Source: Desulfofundulus kuznetsovii DSM 6115 (GTDB lineage: Bacteria; Bacillota; Desulfotomaculia; Desulfotomaculales; Desulfovirgulaceae). Taken from it: 64,000 bases of DNA. A model generated the notes under the pieces. The model was not told where the DNA came from and made no database searches. It saw only the letters and a list, made by a program, of their open reading frames with translations. The DNA lies in NCBI RefSeq assembly GCF_000214705.1, contig NC_015573.1, positions 446,501-510,500 on the forward strand, read 5' to 3'. Position 1 is the stretch's first letter; every line of letters starts with the position of its first letter. Positions 17,617-26,571 of the stretch are shown piece after piece. A program made the position numbers and the translations under genes.

Positions 17617-17697
17617 GGTGCTGGGGGCGGGTCCCCGGAATTCTATGAATACCCGTAACGGCCGGGAAACGGATTTTTAGAGCGGGAAGGTGGTTAT

Positions 17698-18594
17698 ATG
17701 AGCCCTCCCTCCGGTCCTCCGGGTAAGAGCAACCACCGTGCCGGTATATTGATCGCCACTCTGGGTGTGGAACCCCAGGTAGTGACCATAACGCTGGACC
17801 ATCTGTTATCCGGTGGTGAAGCAATCAGTGAGGTGGTGGTAATCTACACGGAAACCCCCAGGGTGCGGGAAGCCTTGAGAATCATAGAGGGGGAGTTTCA
17901 GGGGGCGGTCTACCCGGGTATTCAACTGCGGGCCGTTCCCGTTACTTCTACGGATGGACCAGTGCTGGATTTCTGTACCGATAGGGACCTGCGGGCTCTC
18001 CTGCGCACCCTGTATGTGGAAATTCGCTGTGCCCGCCAGGCGGGAGGCATGGTGCATCTTTGCATATCCGGCGGCCGCAAGGTCATGGGGATACTGGGCA
18101 TGGTGGTTGCCCAGCTCCTTTTCGGGCCGGAGGATCGTGTCTGGCACCTGATTACGGAAGGCTGGCAACCCGGTGCCGACCGGCGGCTGCACCTTCCTCC
18201 CGGGGAAAAGGTCTGGCTGGTACCTGTGCCCGTCCTGCGCTGGAGCGAAGCCGGTACCCTGGTGAGGACCGTTGCGGAATTGGAGGACCCGGCTGAAGTG
18301 GTGGCGTGGCATGAAAAACTCAGCCGTGCTACCCGGATAAAGCGACAGTGGGAGTTCATAGAACGCTGGTTGACCCGCGCCGAAAGGGAGGTGGTCCGCC
18401 TGGCCTGCCGGGGGCTGGATAACGCTGCCATTGCTGCTGCCCTTTTCAAGCAGGAGCAGACGGTGGCCAACCAGCTCCGGGGGGTTTACGAGAAACTGCG
18501 GGACTGGCTGGGTTACCCTGACGGTAACGTGGACCGCAGCAAACTGATCGCCGAGTTTGCTCCATACTTTGCCCTGGTGGAGGCGGAGGGGTGA
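17698..18594 (+). CDS. CARF-domain (NE0113-type) protein fused to a LuxR-type helix-turn-helix
   Basis: A 298-residue protein. The first about 200 residues match the Cas_NE0113 type of CARF fold. A beta-strand start is RAGILIATLGVEPQVVTITLDHL, and the nucleotide-binding loop CISGGRKVMGILGMVVAQLLFG has the glycine pair at 125-126 and R127-K128. Residues about 225-272 (LTRAEREVVRLACRGLDNAA ... QTVANQLRGVYEKLRDWLG) look like a GerE/LuxR winged helix. CARF folds bind cyclic oligoadenylate made by Cas10, so this should be a second-messenger-controlled transcription factor, or a ring nuclease with an added HTH. It is first in the type III-B gene run; the nested palindrome upstream is a candidate site. 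The start ATG follows GGGAAGGTGG. Confidence 0.8.
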   Translation: MSPPSGPPGKSNHRAGILIATLGVEPQVVTITLDHLLSGGEAISEVVVIYTETPRVREALRIIEGEFQGAVYPGIQLRAVPVTSTDGPVLDFCTDRDLRALLRTLYVEIRCARQAGGMVHLCISGGRKVMGILGMVVAQLLFGPEDRVWHLITEGWQPGADRRLHLPPGEKVWLVPVPVLRWSEAGTLVRTVAELEDPAEVVAWHEKLSRATRIKRQWEFIERWLTRAEREVVRLACRGLDNAAIAAALFKQEQTVANQLRGVYEKLRDWLGYPDGNVDRSKLIAEFAPYFALVEAEG

Positions 18595-18653
18595 GTAGCA
18601 AATAGTCAACCGATGGCGAAAAATGCTAGAAACTCGAGGAGGAAATAGATACT

Positions 18654-19550
18654 ATGAATGGGGCAATAATGATCTCTTTGGTTGGGGAGCAGCCGATACC
18701 GAATTTGCTGGCTGTGCTTTCCGCACAGCCCCGGCATGTGGTTTGGGTTTGCACTGAGCTTACTAAGACGGTGAGTCACCGTCTACGTTCGATTCTCAAA
18801 GGCCGCCATATTTCGGTTGAGGATGAGCCTATAAATGTTGATCCCTACGATATGGTCGATATTGAGAGCAAGTTTAAAACGCGCATCAGGGAAAAAGGAT
18901 GGTCTCCGGATAAAATAATTTTTAACCTTACAGGCGGTACTAAGCCTATGGCTCTAGCGACCTACCGCCTGGCGGAGCAACTTTCTGGTCCTTTTCTTTA
19001 TGTACAGAGCGAGGGAAAGAAAAGCGTAGTATATCGTTATCGGTTTTCAGAGCGCGGCCCGGAACTCGAAAGGGCCGAGGAGGTCCCACCGGTGCTTGAC
19101 ATCGACATTTACCTAAAAGCACATTTAGAGGGCTACACGGAAACTGCCGAATTTAAGAACGAGTTTGAAGAAATGGTGTTTGCGGTATTGCAACCGGAAC
19201 TTGACGAGGTAAAGAATTCGGTTAAGCCAGTGCCCCAACTCGGTGGGCTAGAAATAGATCTTGTTCTTCGCTGCGGCAACCGCGTAGGCATTGCTGAAGT
19301 GAAAACCGGCAAGAAGGCTAGAAGTAAGGAGGGTATAGAGCAGATCATAACCGCCGCCGAACAGCGTTTCCTGGGGACCTACACCGAAAAGTTTCTCATC
19401 TTAGACCGGGACTACGAACCGAACAACCGGCAGCTTGCCAATGCTCACCGGATCAGGGTAATTGAGCTTCCCTCGGCGCAAAGCGGAAAGTTGTCGGAAG
19501 AAGATAGAAGAAAACTGGTTGATACGGTGAAGAAGGCACTAGGAGGTTAG
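18654..19550 (+). CDS. Card1/Can2-like CARF nuclease
   Basis: A 298-residue effector, shorter than typical Card1 (about 370). The N-terminal CARF half begins ISLVGEQPIPNLLAVLSAQP and has the ligand loop LTGGTKPMALATYRLAEQL at 92-110. The C-terminal half carries a PD-(D/E)xK nuclease core: D202 in GLEIDLVL, and E215 and K217 in GIAEVKTGK, preceded by an acidic helix (FKNEFEEMVFAVL). Members of this DUF1887 group are switched on by cyclic tetra-adenylate and cut single-stranded DNA and/or RNA. Here it would cause collateral damage or dormancy when the type III complex detects foreign RNA. The gene is visibly more AT-rich than its neighbours, suggesting separate acquisition. csx15 starts six bases after its stop. 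Confidence 0.82.
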   Translation: MNGAIMISLVGEQPIPNLLAVLSAQPRHVVWVCTELTKTVSHRLRSILKGRHISVEDEPINVDPYDMVDIESKFKTRIREKGWSPDKIIFNLTGGTKPMALATYRLAEQLSGPFLYVQSEGKKSVVYRYRFSERGPELERAEEVPPVLDIDIYLKAHLEGYTETAEFKNEFEEMVFAVLQPELDEVKNSVKPVPQLGGLEIDLVLRCGNRVGIAEVKTGKKARSKEGIEQIITAAEQRFLGTYTEKFLILDRDYEPNNRQLANAHRIRVIELPSAQSGKLSEEDRRKLVDTVKKALGG

Positions 19551-19556
19551 AAGTCA

Positions 19557-19940
19557 TTGGTTCTTCTCAATTTTTCCCATCCCTTTACCGCGGAGCAGTT
19601 GCAGCAACTGGAGGAGCTTACCCAAAAAAGGATAGACCGGGTCATCGAAATCGACGCCCAGATCGACCCCCAGCAGCCCATAGTTCCTCAGGTAGCGGCC
19701 ATGGTTGGCCGGGCCGGGCTCACGCCGCAAGAGTGGCAAACGCTACCCATCGTTATTAACCCGCCGTCGCTGAACTTCAGCGCGGTGACGCTCCTGGCCG
19801 AGCTGCACGGGCGCTGCGGCTATTTCCCGGCGGTGGTTCGCCTGCGGCCCGTACCCGGCTCCGTGCCGCCCCGCTTCGAGGTGGCGGAAATAGTGAACCT
19901 CCAGGCGGTTCGCGAAGAGGCGAGAAAAGGGCGGTGGTAA
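19557..19940 (+). CDS. csx15: Csx15 family protein (ring-nuclease candidate)
   Basis: A 127-residue protein beginning LLNFSHPFTAEQLQQLEEL with the conserved block LPIVINPPSLNFSAVTLLAELHGRCGYFPAVVRLRPV, which I recognise as Csx15. This family is found only with type III CRISPR systems. It has been proposed, and in recent work supported, as a ring nuclease that degrades cyclic oligoadenylate and so ends the alarm. The TTG start at 19557 lies nine bases from AGGAGGT, which overlaps the end of the Card1-like gene, so expression is likely coupled. Its place between effector and Cas10 fits a role as an off-switch. Confidence 0.8.
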   Translation: MVLLNFSHPFTAEQLQQLEELTQKRIDRVIEIDAQIDPQQPIVPQVAAMVGRAGLTPQEWQTLPIVINPPSLNFSAVTLLAELHGRCGYFPAVVRLRPVPGSVPPRFEVAEIVNLQAVREEARKGRW

Positions 19941-20003
19941 AGAGCGGGATTACTAACTAAGGAAAAAGCAAGGTTTTAAAGAAAGGAGGAGGGGTGCGGG
20001 CTT

Positions 20004-21812
20004 ATGGATGAGATGTACCTTGTCGTTTTTCACATTGGACCCGTCCAGGATTTCATCGCTACCGCGCGGCGCAGTCGCGACCTATGGTTTGGCTCATGGC
20101 TGTTAAGCGAGCTGGCAAAAGCGGCTGCGCTGGAAATCGTTCGACAGAACGGGAACGATACTTCCTGCCTTGTGTTTCCAGCCCCCGATGAGGACGAGTT
20201 GGAGCAGTTAAGGTCTCTCGATTTCAACGCTCCTAACAAAGTCATGGCCCAGGTAAGGTGCAATCCGGCGGAATTGAGTGAGGCCGTCAAGGAAGCCATA
20301 TTTAGGCGCCTGGGCGAGATTTGTGCCGATGCCTATGCGAAGGTCAGGGGTGAGTTTAATTGCGAGGTCGCCTGGCAGCAGGTGGAGGACTTTCTTGAAT
20401 TCTTCTGGGCTTCCTACCCCTTGAACGGTAGCTATAAACAGGCGCGTGACTTTGCTGAAACCATCCTCAATGCCCGGAAGACAACCCGAAATTTTGCGCC
20501 TGTTATGTGGGGAAGCACTGCTCCCAAATGCTCTCTCGACGGGTCCCGGGAGTCGGTCATTCCCGCGAGTGTACACCGCCAGATGAACGAAAACGAGTTC
20601 CGCGAAGATTACGGGATACGGCGTGGCGAGCACCTGTGCGGGGTGTGTTTGCTGAAGCGGCACGGCAAGCGGGGAAAGGAAGAGCATTTCTTTAGCACCT
20701 CCCACATCGCCGCCCTCCCTTTGCTGGAAAGGCTCACCGACCGGCACCGGCCTCTTGTGGACGAATATATCGGAAAATTGAAGGAACTTGGCATCCCATC
20801 GGACGCTCTGGGTACGGTGCGGACACCCCATCCTGTATTTGGTCGCCACGACGGCCAGTTGCTATTTGAGGAGCGCCTGGGTGAATTCTTTGAGATGGAG
20901 GAGAAGCTAAGACAGGCCAAAAGAGCGCTGCGCAGCTTTCTGAAAGAAGCCTTTGACGGCAAAAAGCCGCTGCCTTATTACGCGCTTCTCCTCGCCGACG
21001 GTGATCACATGGGTAAAGTTATTGATGCCCAGGAAACTCCTGAAAAGCACCAAGAACTTTCCCGTTCTCAGAGCCGCTTTGCCCAAGAGGCCCGAGATAT
21101 AGTACAGCGCCACCAGGGTTCGCTTTTATATTCCGGTGGTGATGATGTACTGGCTCTTGTGCCCCTGCACACGGTGCTGGCGTGCGCCCGCCGCCTGACC
21201 GAGACATTCCGCCAGCGGCTCGCTGACTTTAAGGTGAAGGACGGGGAGGAAGAAATTTCCCCCACGCTTTCTGTCGGCATTGCTGTCGCTCACCATCTTG
21301 CTCCCCTCTCTGATGTTCTTGAACTGACGCGTGCGGCGGAAAAAGCCGCGAAATCCATAAAGGGCAAGAACGCGCTGGCGGTTGCGCTCAGCAAGCGAAG
21401 TGGGGTAGAGCGGACGGTTAAAGGCACCTGGGGCACGTTGGACCGGCGACTCGAATGGTTTACTGGCCTGTACCAGACCGAAGCCATCCCCGACGGAGCC
21501 GCCTACGAACTGCGTGATCTGGTCAGCCAGCTTGAGACATCAAACGACGAGCTAAAGGACACCCTTCAAAAAGCAGCGCGCGAGGAGACCAGGCGTATTT
21601 TGCGCCGCAAGAAGGCCCGGCGTGGTACTGAGCCGATAGCGGACAACGTATTAAGGGCGTTAGAGACTTTCCTCCACGAGGGCGAGTTTTCCTTTGAAAA
21701 ACTTAAGCAGCTGGCTGACGAACTAATCATTGCCCGAGAGTTCGCCGCTGCCATGGATCTGGCTAACATGCCTGCATCTACACCAACACCCGGGGAGGTG
21801 GCAGAAAAATGA
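20004..21812 (+). CDS. cmr2: Cas10 / Cmr2, type III-B
   Basis: Large subunit of the type III-B complex, 602 residues. It opens with the Cmr2 signature IGPVQDFIATARRSRDLWFGSWLLSELAKA. A zinc-knuckle candidate CGVCLLKRHG lies near residue 213. The second Palm domain holds LLADGDHMGKVID and the cyclase motif GGDD at 378-381 (LLYSGGDDVLALVP). An intact GGDD predicts synthesis of cyclic oligoadenylate once target RNA is bound. No HD nuclease domain precedes the Palm region, so DNA cleavage by this subunit is not expected. The start ATG at 20004 follows AAAGGAGGAGG at some distance. Its stop overlaps cmr3 (ATGA). Confidence 0.93.
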   Translation: MDEMYLVVFHIGPVQDFIATARRSRDLWFGSWLLSELAKAAALEIVRQNGNDTSCLVFPAPDEDELEQLRSLDFNAPNKVMAQVRCNPAELSEAVKEAIFRRLGEICADAYAKVRGEFNCEVAWQQVEDFLEFFWASYPLNGSYKQARDFAETILNARKTTRNFAPVMWGSTAPKCSLDGSRESVIPASVHRQMNENEFREDYGIRRGEHLCGVCLLKRHGKRGKEEHFFSTSHIAALPLLERLTDRHRPLVDEYIGKLKELGIPSDALGTVRTPHPVFGRHDGQLLFEERLGEFFEMEEKLRQAKRALRSFLKEAFDGKKPLPYYALLLADGDHMGKVIDAQETPEKHQELSRSQSRFAQEARDIVQRHQGSLLYSGGDDVLALVPLHTVLACARRLTETFRQRLADFKVKDGEEEISPTLSVGIAVAHHLAPLSDVLELTRAAEKAAKSIKGKNALAVALSKRSGVERTVKGTWGTLDRRLEWFTGLYQTEAIPDGAAYELRDLVSQLETSNDELKDTLQKAAREETRRILRRKKARRGTEPIADNVLRALETFLHEGEFSFEKLKQLADELIIAREFAAAMDLANMPASTPTPGEVAEK

Positions 21813-22981
21813 CCGTCTGGATCATCGAACCCCGCGATCCCCTGATTGTCCGTGATGGCCGCCCCTTCGGGCCGGTGCCCGGTGCGCGGGCGGTATCGCT
21901 GGCGTTTCCGTTCCCTTCGACAACTACAGGGGCCGTCCGCACACGTGACGGGCTCGATGCGGTAAGCCGCTTCCAGCCCAGCGAGATTCCCCGGGTGAAG
22001 CAGATTTATGTCCGGGGACCGCTACTGGTGGAATTGGATGCTGGCACGGGGGATGTTACCCGCTGGCTGGTTCCGGCACCTGCTGACGCGCTCCTACTTG
22101 ACCTTGAGCCAGCCGATACCACCAGGGCGATACTCAAGCGGCTCGTCCCATTACAGTTGCCGCCGGGAGCAGGCACAAACCTTCCAGAGGCTATGGCACT
22201 GGTAGGGATGGCCAGACGAGATCCGCGTAAGCCGTGCGGCAAAGCACCACGTTATTGGGACTGGGGCTTCTTCGAGCAGTGGCTGTTAGACCCTCACGAC
22301 CGAGAGGTCCCTCTTGCCGACCTGGGACACAACGGACCGGTTCGGGATGCGCGGATCCATGTAAGCATAAGACCGGAGACGCAAACAGCTGACGAAGAAC
22401 GGGGCGCCCTTTTTCAAACCCGGGGTCTGGAGTTCACGCACTTGCCGGAGGGACGTGCGCTATCTGGCGCGCGGCGGCTGGGACTGGCGGTGGCCACGGA
22501 CGGCCCCAACCTGAAACCGGGGATTGCTCCTCTGGGCGGCGAGCGGCGCCTGGTCTTCTGGCGGCAAAGTGGTAAAATGCTTCCATCCCTTCCCGACGCT
22601 CTGAAGGAGAAAATCGCTGCCCTCCACCACTGCCGCCTCATCCTGCTGACGCCGGCACACTTCACGGCGGGATGGAAACCAGCGTGGCTCCTTGAAGGCC
22701 GGGAGGGCGTGGTGCCTTCCTTACGGGCGGTGGCGCTCAGGGGGTGTCAGACTGTCTCCGGCTGGGATTTCGAGAAGGGCAAGCCTAAGCCCACCCGTCG
22801 CCTGGCACCTGCAGGCACGGTGTACTTTCTGAAACTTGATGGTGACAGCGCGGCGATTAAAAGGTGGGTAGACACCATTTGGATGCACTGCGTCAGCGAC
22901 GGGGGGCAGGACCGCCGCGACGGGTTCGGTCTTGCCGTTCTTGGTGTGTGGGACGGGACATTTCACCGGATGGAGGTGTAA
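21809..22981 (+). CDS. cmr3: Cmr3, type III-B (Cas5-like)
   Basis: A RAMP-fold subunit that with Cmr2 forms the foot of the complex and holds the 5' repeat tag of the crRNA. The 390 residues start with the diagnostic IIEPRDPLIVRDGRPFGPVPGARAVSLAFPFPSTT and include a glycine-rich loop near residue 220 (LSGARRLGLAVATDGP). It overlaps cmr2 by four bases and is followed within two bases by cmr1, so the genes form one translation-coupled run. Confidence 0.92.
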   Translation: MTVWIIEPRDPLIVRDGRPFGPVPGARAVSLAFPFPSTTTGAVRTRDGLDAVSRFQPSEIPRVKQIYVRGPLLVELDAGTGDVTRWLVPAPADALLLDLEPADTTRAILKRLVPLQLPPGAGTNLPEAMALVGMARRDPRKPCGKAPRYWDWGFFEQWLLDPHDREVPLADLGHNGPVRDARIHVSIRPETQTADEERGALFQTRGLEFTHLPEGRALSGARRLGLAVATDGPNLKPGIAPLGGERRLVFWRQSGKMLPSLPDALKEKIAALHHCRLILLTPAHFTAGWKPAWLLEGREGVVPSLRAVALRGCQTVSGWDFEKGKPKPTRRLAPAGTVYFLKLDGDSAAIKRWVDTIWMHCVSDGGQDRRDGFGLAVLGVWDGTFHRMEV

Positions 22982-22983
22982 GT

Positions 22984-24294
22984 GTGGTCATGAGAAAACT
23001 GCCTAGAGGTGAGGGCGGTGGGGAACTTCTGCCACCTCCTGTCCAGCCTCAACTCAACCGGCGGGTAATAGGTGGTAAGGTGGTGCCACTGGTGACCCAA
23101 GTTCGCAGTTACGAATTGATTACCCCCTTGTTTGGTGGCGGTGTAGAGCCGGGAGAGACCGATCCGGTAACGATCATCCGGGGCCCGGCAATTCGGGGGC
23201 AGCTGCGTTTCTGGTGGCGCGCCTGCCGGGGCGGGCGCTTCAACGGTGATCTGGCGGCGATGAAAGATGCGGAGGATAAGCTCTGGGGGGCAGCCAGCAC
23301 AGAGAGAAAATCAATGCCGTCTCAGGTGCAGATTACAGTGGAAGTTACCAACCGCGGCTGGGAGGAGCAACCCTTTGAAAGGCGGGCCCGGCCTTCCTCG
23401 GGCTGGAGGGATTTAGCTTACGCTGCTTTTCCTTTGCAGGGAAAAGATGAAGAAGCCCCCGGCAAAGTGAGGGTAGGAGTCACCTTCACGCTTCTCCTCA
23501 CTTACCCCAAATCGCAGCAGGAAGAAATACAGGCAGAAATAGAAGCCGCGCTCTGGGCCTGGGAGACTTTTGGCGGCATTGGTGCCCGCACGCGGCGTGG
23601 CTTCGGGGCGTTGAAGCTGGTAAGTGTCGATGGGAGGCCCGTAACTCCACCCGGGGTCGATGAGGTTGAAGCCAAAATTCACGAAGGCCTGCAAAAGCAC
23701 GTGGTCAGCGGGACCTGGCCCGCCGGCGTGCCGCATCTTTGCTTGAATCCGCGTATGAAAGTTACGGGTAGATATTCGGATCCCAAAGCCGCTTGGGAGT
23801 ATCTGGTTAAATGCATCCGTGACTTCCGCCAGAGCCGCCCAGGGGCCTCTCCAAGGCAGCCGGGGCGCAGCCGGTGGCCTGAGCCGGATGAAATCAGAAG
23901 ACTCACAGACTGTCGATGCGACAGGCACGCCAAGCCCCTGTCAACGGTTAGGAAGTTCCCGCGGGCGGCCTTCGGGTTGCCGATTGTATTTCATTTCAAG
24001 GATGAGAAGATTGGTGACCCATACGATACTATACTGCAGGGTCGAGATTACGAGCGCCTGGCCAGCCCCCTTATCCTGCGGCCGTTAGCCTGCGCGGATG
24101 GTGCTGTTGGCCTGGCAGTGATTCTAGAAGGAACGGGCGTGGCGGTGCTTCCAGATGGCCTGATTCTCAGAAAAAAGGAAGAAGCCGATATAAGCTGGCC
24201 GGTGGAGGCAACGATCGAGGCCCATGAGGCTCAAAAAATCCCACCGCTCGATGGGATCCCAGATGTCTTACAGGCTTTTTTAAAGGAACTCTAA
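22984..24294 (+). CDS. cmr1: Cmr1, type III-B (Cas7-like)
   Basis: A RAMP subunit placed near the 3' end of the crRNA in the complex, where it helps target loading. Typical features are VRSYELITPLFGGGVEPGETDPVTIIRGPAIRGQLRFWWRACRGG near residues 40-85 and GGIGARTRRGFGAL near 215, the latter a glycine-rich RAMP loop. I choose GTG 22984, five bases after GGAGGTG, giving 436 residues; ATG 22990 is also possible. The frame is open further upstream but there lies inside cmr3. Confidence 0.92.
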   Translation: MVMRKLPRGEGGGELLPPPVQPQLNRRVIGGKVVPLVTQVRSYELITPLFGGGVEPGETDPVTIIRGPAIRGQLRFWWRACRGGRFNGDLAAMKDAEDKLWGAASTERKSMPSQVQITVEVTNRGWEEQPFERRARPSSGWRDLAYAAFPLQGKDEEAPGKVRVGVTFTLLLTYPKSQQEEIQAEIEAALWAWETFGGIGARTRRGFGALKLVSVDGRPVTPPGVDEVEAKIHEGLQKHVVSGTWPAGVPHLCLNPRMKVTGRYSDPKAAWEYLVKCIRDFRQSRPGASPRQPGRSRWPEPDEIRRLTDCRCDRHAKPLSTVRKFPRAAFGLPIVFHFKDEKIGDPYDTILQGRDYERLASPLILRPLACADGAVGLAVILEGTGVAVLPDGLILRKKEEADISWPVEATIEAHEAQKIPPLDGIPDVLQAFLKEL

Positions 24295-24304
24295 TGAGGA
24301 GGTT

Positions 24305-25171
24305 ATGACGGTGGAGGCACGCTTGCTCTTCGTGCACGCGCTTTCTCCCCTGCACGCGGGGACGGGGCAGGGCGTGGGGGTGATCGATCTCCCGGTGGCC
24401 CGCGAAAAGGCTACGGGTCTGCCTTACCTTCCTGGCTCTTCCCTTAAAGGGGTACTGCGCGATGCCTGTAGGGACAATGAAATGCGGAAAAAGGTTTTCG
24501 GTCCCGACACCGATAGCGCCCACGAGCATGCCGGCTCGGTCCAGATCTCGGACCAGCGGCTGCTCTTGTTGCCCGTGCGTAGCCTTAAGGGAACGTTTGC
24601 GTGGGTTACCTCACCTTACATTTTGCGCCGCTTTCTTCGGGATGCAGAAAACGTAGGGGTTTCTGGTATACCTTCGGGTGTCCCTGTACCCACCCTGGAA
24701 ACTTCCTGCCTTGTATCCAATGACGGCTCTGCGATTATGCTGAACAACCAGGTCATCCTGGAGGATCTGGACCTGACCGCCGAAACCAATAGCGATGCGC
24801 GCGAGTGGGCAGAGTGGATTGGCAGACAGGTTTTCCCGGATGACACCAGCGGGCAGGAGATGCTAAACGCGCGTTTTTGCGTTGTGCATGACGACGTGAT
24901 GAGCTTCCTGCTTGATACTGCGACGGAAGTCTTCGCCCGCGTCAGGCTGCGCGAAGACGCAAAAACGGTGGAAACAGGCGGGCTCTGGTACGAAGAGGCC
25001 CTGCCGGCAGAGACGGTTCTTGCGGGGCTGATACTCGCGACCCCGGTTAAGGCGGAACCAGATGAGGTGTTTAAAACCCTTAACGGGTTAATGGAAAAGC
25101 CGCTGCAGATAGGCGGCAAGGCGACAGTCGGTCGCGGCCTGTGTCGCCTGCGGATGATAGGGGGGAATTAG
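24305..25171 (+). CDS. cmr4: Cmr4, type III-B backbone RNase (Cas7-like)
   Basis: Backbone subunit repeated along the crRNA; it cuts target RNA at six-base intervals. The 288 residues begin LLFVHALSPLHAGTGQGVGVIDLPVAREKATGLPYLPGSSLKGVLRDACRD, the standard Cmr4 opening; an aspartate in this loop region supplies the cleavage. The C-terminal GGKATVGRGLCRL is the glycine-rich RAMP motif. ATG 24305 lies in TGAGGAGGTT context, ten bases after cmr1. Confidence 0.93.
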   Translation: MTVEARLLFVHALSPLHAGTGQGVGVIDLPVAREKATGLPYLPGSSLKGVLRDACRDNEMRKKVFGPDTDSAHEHAGSVQISDQRLLLLPVRSLKGTFAWVTSPYILRRFLRDAENVGVSGIPSGVPVPTLETSCLVSNDGSAIMLNNQVILEDLDLTAETNSDAREWAEWIGRQVFPDDTSGQEMLNARFCVVHDDVMSFLLDTATEVFARVRLREDAKTVETGGLWYEEALPAETVLAGLILATPVKAEPDEVFKTLNGLMEKPLQIGGKATVGRGLCRLRMIGGN

Positions 25172-25173
25172 CC

Positions 25174-25560
25174 GTGCAGACACGCAACCAGGAGTATGCC
25201 GCCAAGATTTTTGAGCAGGTGATGCAGGTACGAGATGAGCTGGGAAAAGATGAGAGTAACAGGTATGGCTCCCTGGCTCACAGGCTGCCGGTGCTTGTCC
25301 GCACGGCGGGATTGGCGCAGGCGCTGGCGTTCGTCGAGGCCCGATGCGGTGCCGCCGGGAGGAAATTGCTCAGGGATATTGCTGCTGTCGTCAACGAAGT
25401 CAACGAAGAAGAACTGCTTGCTCGCAGCCGCACAGCAGAACTTCCTGAATATATGCTTCTCACGCGCAACGTGCTAGCAGCACTGGCCTGGTACAAGCGA
25501 TTCGCCCAGTCAGTGCTGGGTGTGGAGGCAGGCGCGGACAGGGAGGGGGTGGACGAATGA
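25174..25560 (+). CDS. cmr5: Cmr5, type III-B small subunit
   Basis: A small, largely alpha-helical protein that lines the complex next to Cmr4. 128 residues from GTG 25174, seven bases after GGGGGGA. The start TRNQEYAAKIFEQVMQVRDEL and the late LLTRNVLAALAWYKRFAQSVLG are typical. The open frame begins upstream at 25141, inside cmr4. Its stop overlaps cmr6 (ATGA). Confidence 0.9.
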   Translation: MQTRNQEYAAKIFEQVMQVRDELGKDESNRYGSLAHRLPVLVRTAGLAQALAFVEARCGAAGRKLLRDIAAVVNEVNEEELLARSRTAELPEYMLLTRNVLAALAWYKRFAQSVLGVEAGADREGVDE

Positions 25561-26528
25561 GCACGAGGCGGGCTTGCCTTGCCAGCGCGCGAAAAACGCC
25601 GACGACGAACGCCGGGCTTTGGCTGGACAAATTCATCCGCAATCAGGCTAGAGAGGATAAGGATAGCCGCCATGATCTGGTGCGAGAGGTATCTGATATA
25701 CCGGTGCCGGAGGAGTACTCACGCTGGTTTGAGCGTTGGCAGCGGGTATTACAAGATTTTGGAGCCGCATGCAGGGTGGCCGAGGTTTTAGGGCGCATGG
25801 CCGTGGGCTTGGGCGAAGAGAGCGTCCTGGAAACATCGGTTGCCTTGCACCATACCTATGGCGTGCCCTACATCCCCGGTAGTGCCCTCAAAGGACTGGC
25901 CGCCAGCTTTGCCCGTCAGTATTTAGGGGATGATTGGCAGGCGGACACCCGGGCATATAAGGCAGTTTTTGGTGATACCGACACCGCAGGCTACGTCATT
26001 TTTTTCGATGCGCTGCCCCTGCCGGGTTCCAGGCTTTTATACCCCGATGTGATTACTGTCCATCATGAAGGGTACTACCAAAAAGGGGACATGCCTCCGG
26101 CGGATTGGGACAGTCCGAACCCGGTCCCGTTCCTGTCGGCCACGGGCAAATATCTGGTGGCGTTAGCAGGGCCAGGTGCCTGGGTAAAGGCGGCGTTCGA
26201 GATTTTACAGTACGCCCTCCTTAATCTGGGCGTAGGAGCGAAAACCTCCAGCGGCTACGGACGATTGAGGTTGGAGTCAGTTCCTCCCATTACCGGCGTA
26301 GAGGACAGAAAGGTTGATCAGTTAATTAACCAGATCCGGGCGTTGAGGACTTCGGAAGTTGCAGGACGCATTCAGGCCTTTTACGAGCAGTGGCGGAAGC
26401 TGGAGGTTGGCCCGGAGCATAAACGCCGTATAGCAGAGGCCATAGTAGCCAAAGTGAAAGAGGTCGGTCGTGAGAAGCAGTCACGGGACAAAGACTGGTA
26501 CAAAGAGTTGCTGGAGAGCCTTTGCTGA
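25557..26528 (+). CDS. cmr6: Cmr6, type III-B (Cas7-like)
   Basis: RAMP subunit near the head of the complex. 323 residues. An N-terminal tail (NAGLWLDKFIRNQ) precedes the RAMP core with VALHHTYGVPYIPGSALKGLAASFARQYLGD, the VFGDTDTAGYVIFFDALPLPG segment and the loop GVGAKTSSGYGRLRL. The C-terminal 60 residues are helical and charged. Translation is probably coupled to cmr5. Last type III-B structural gene; cas6 starts 43 bases later. Confidence 0.92.
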   Translation: MSTRRACLASARKTPTTNAGLWLDKFIRNQAREDKDSRHDLVREVSDIPVPEEYSRWFERWQRVLQDFGAACRVAEVLGRMAVGLGEESVLETSVALHHTYGVPYIPGSALKGLAASFARQYLGDDWQADTRAYKAVFGDTDTAGYVIFFDALPLPGSRLLYPDVITVHHEGYYQKGDMPPADWDSPNPVPFLSATGKYLVALAGPGAWVKAAFEILQYALLNLGVGAKTSSGYGRLRLESVPPITGVEDRKVDQLINQIRALRTSEVAGRIQAFYEQWRKLEVGPEHKRRIAEAIVAKVKEVGREKQSRDKDWYKELLESLC

Positions 26529-26571
26529 CGGACGTCGGGGTTATCTACATGTGAAACGGGAGGAATTACCC

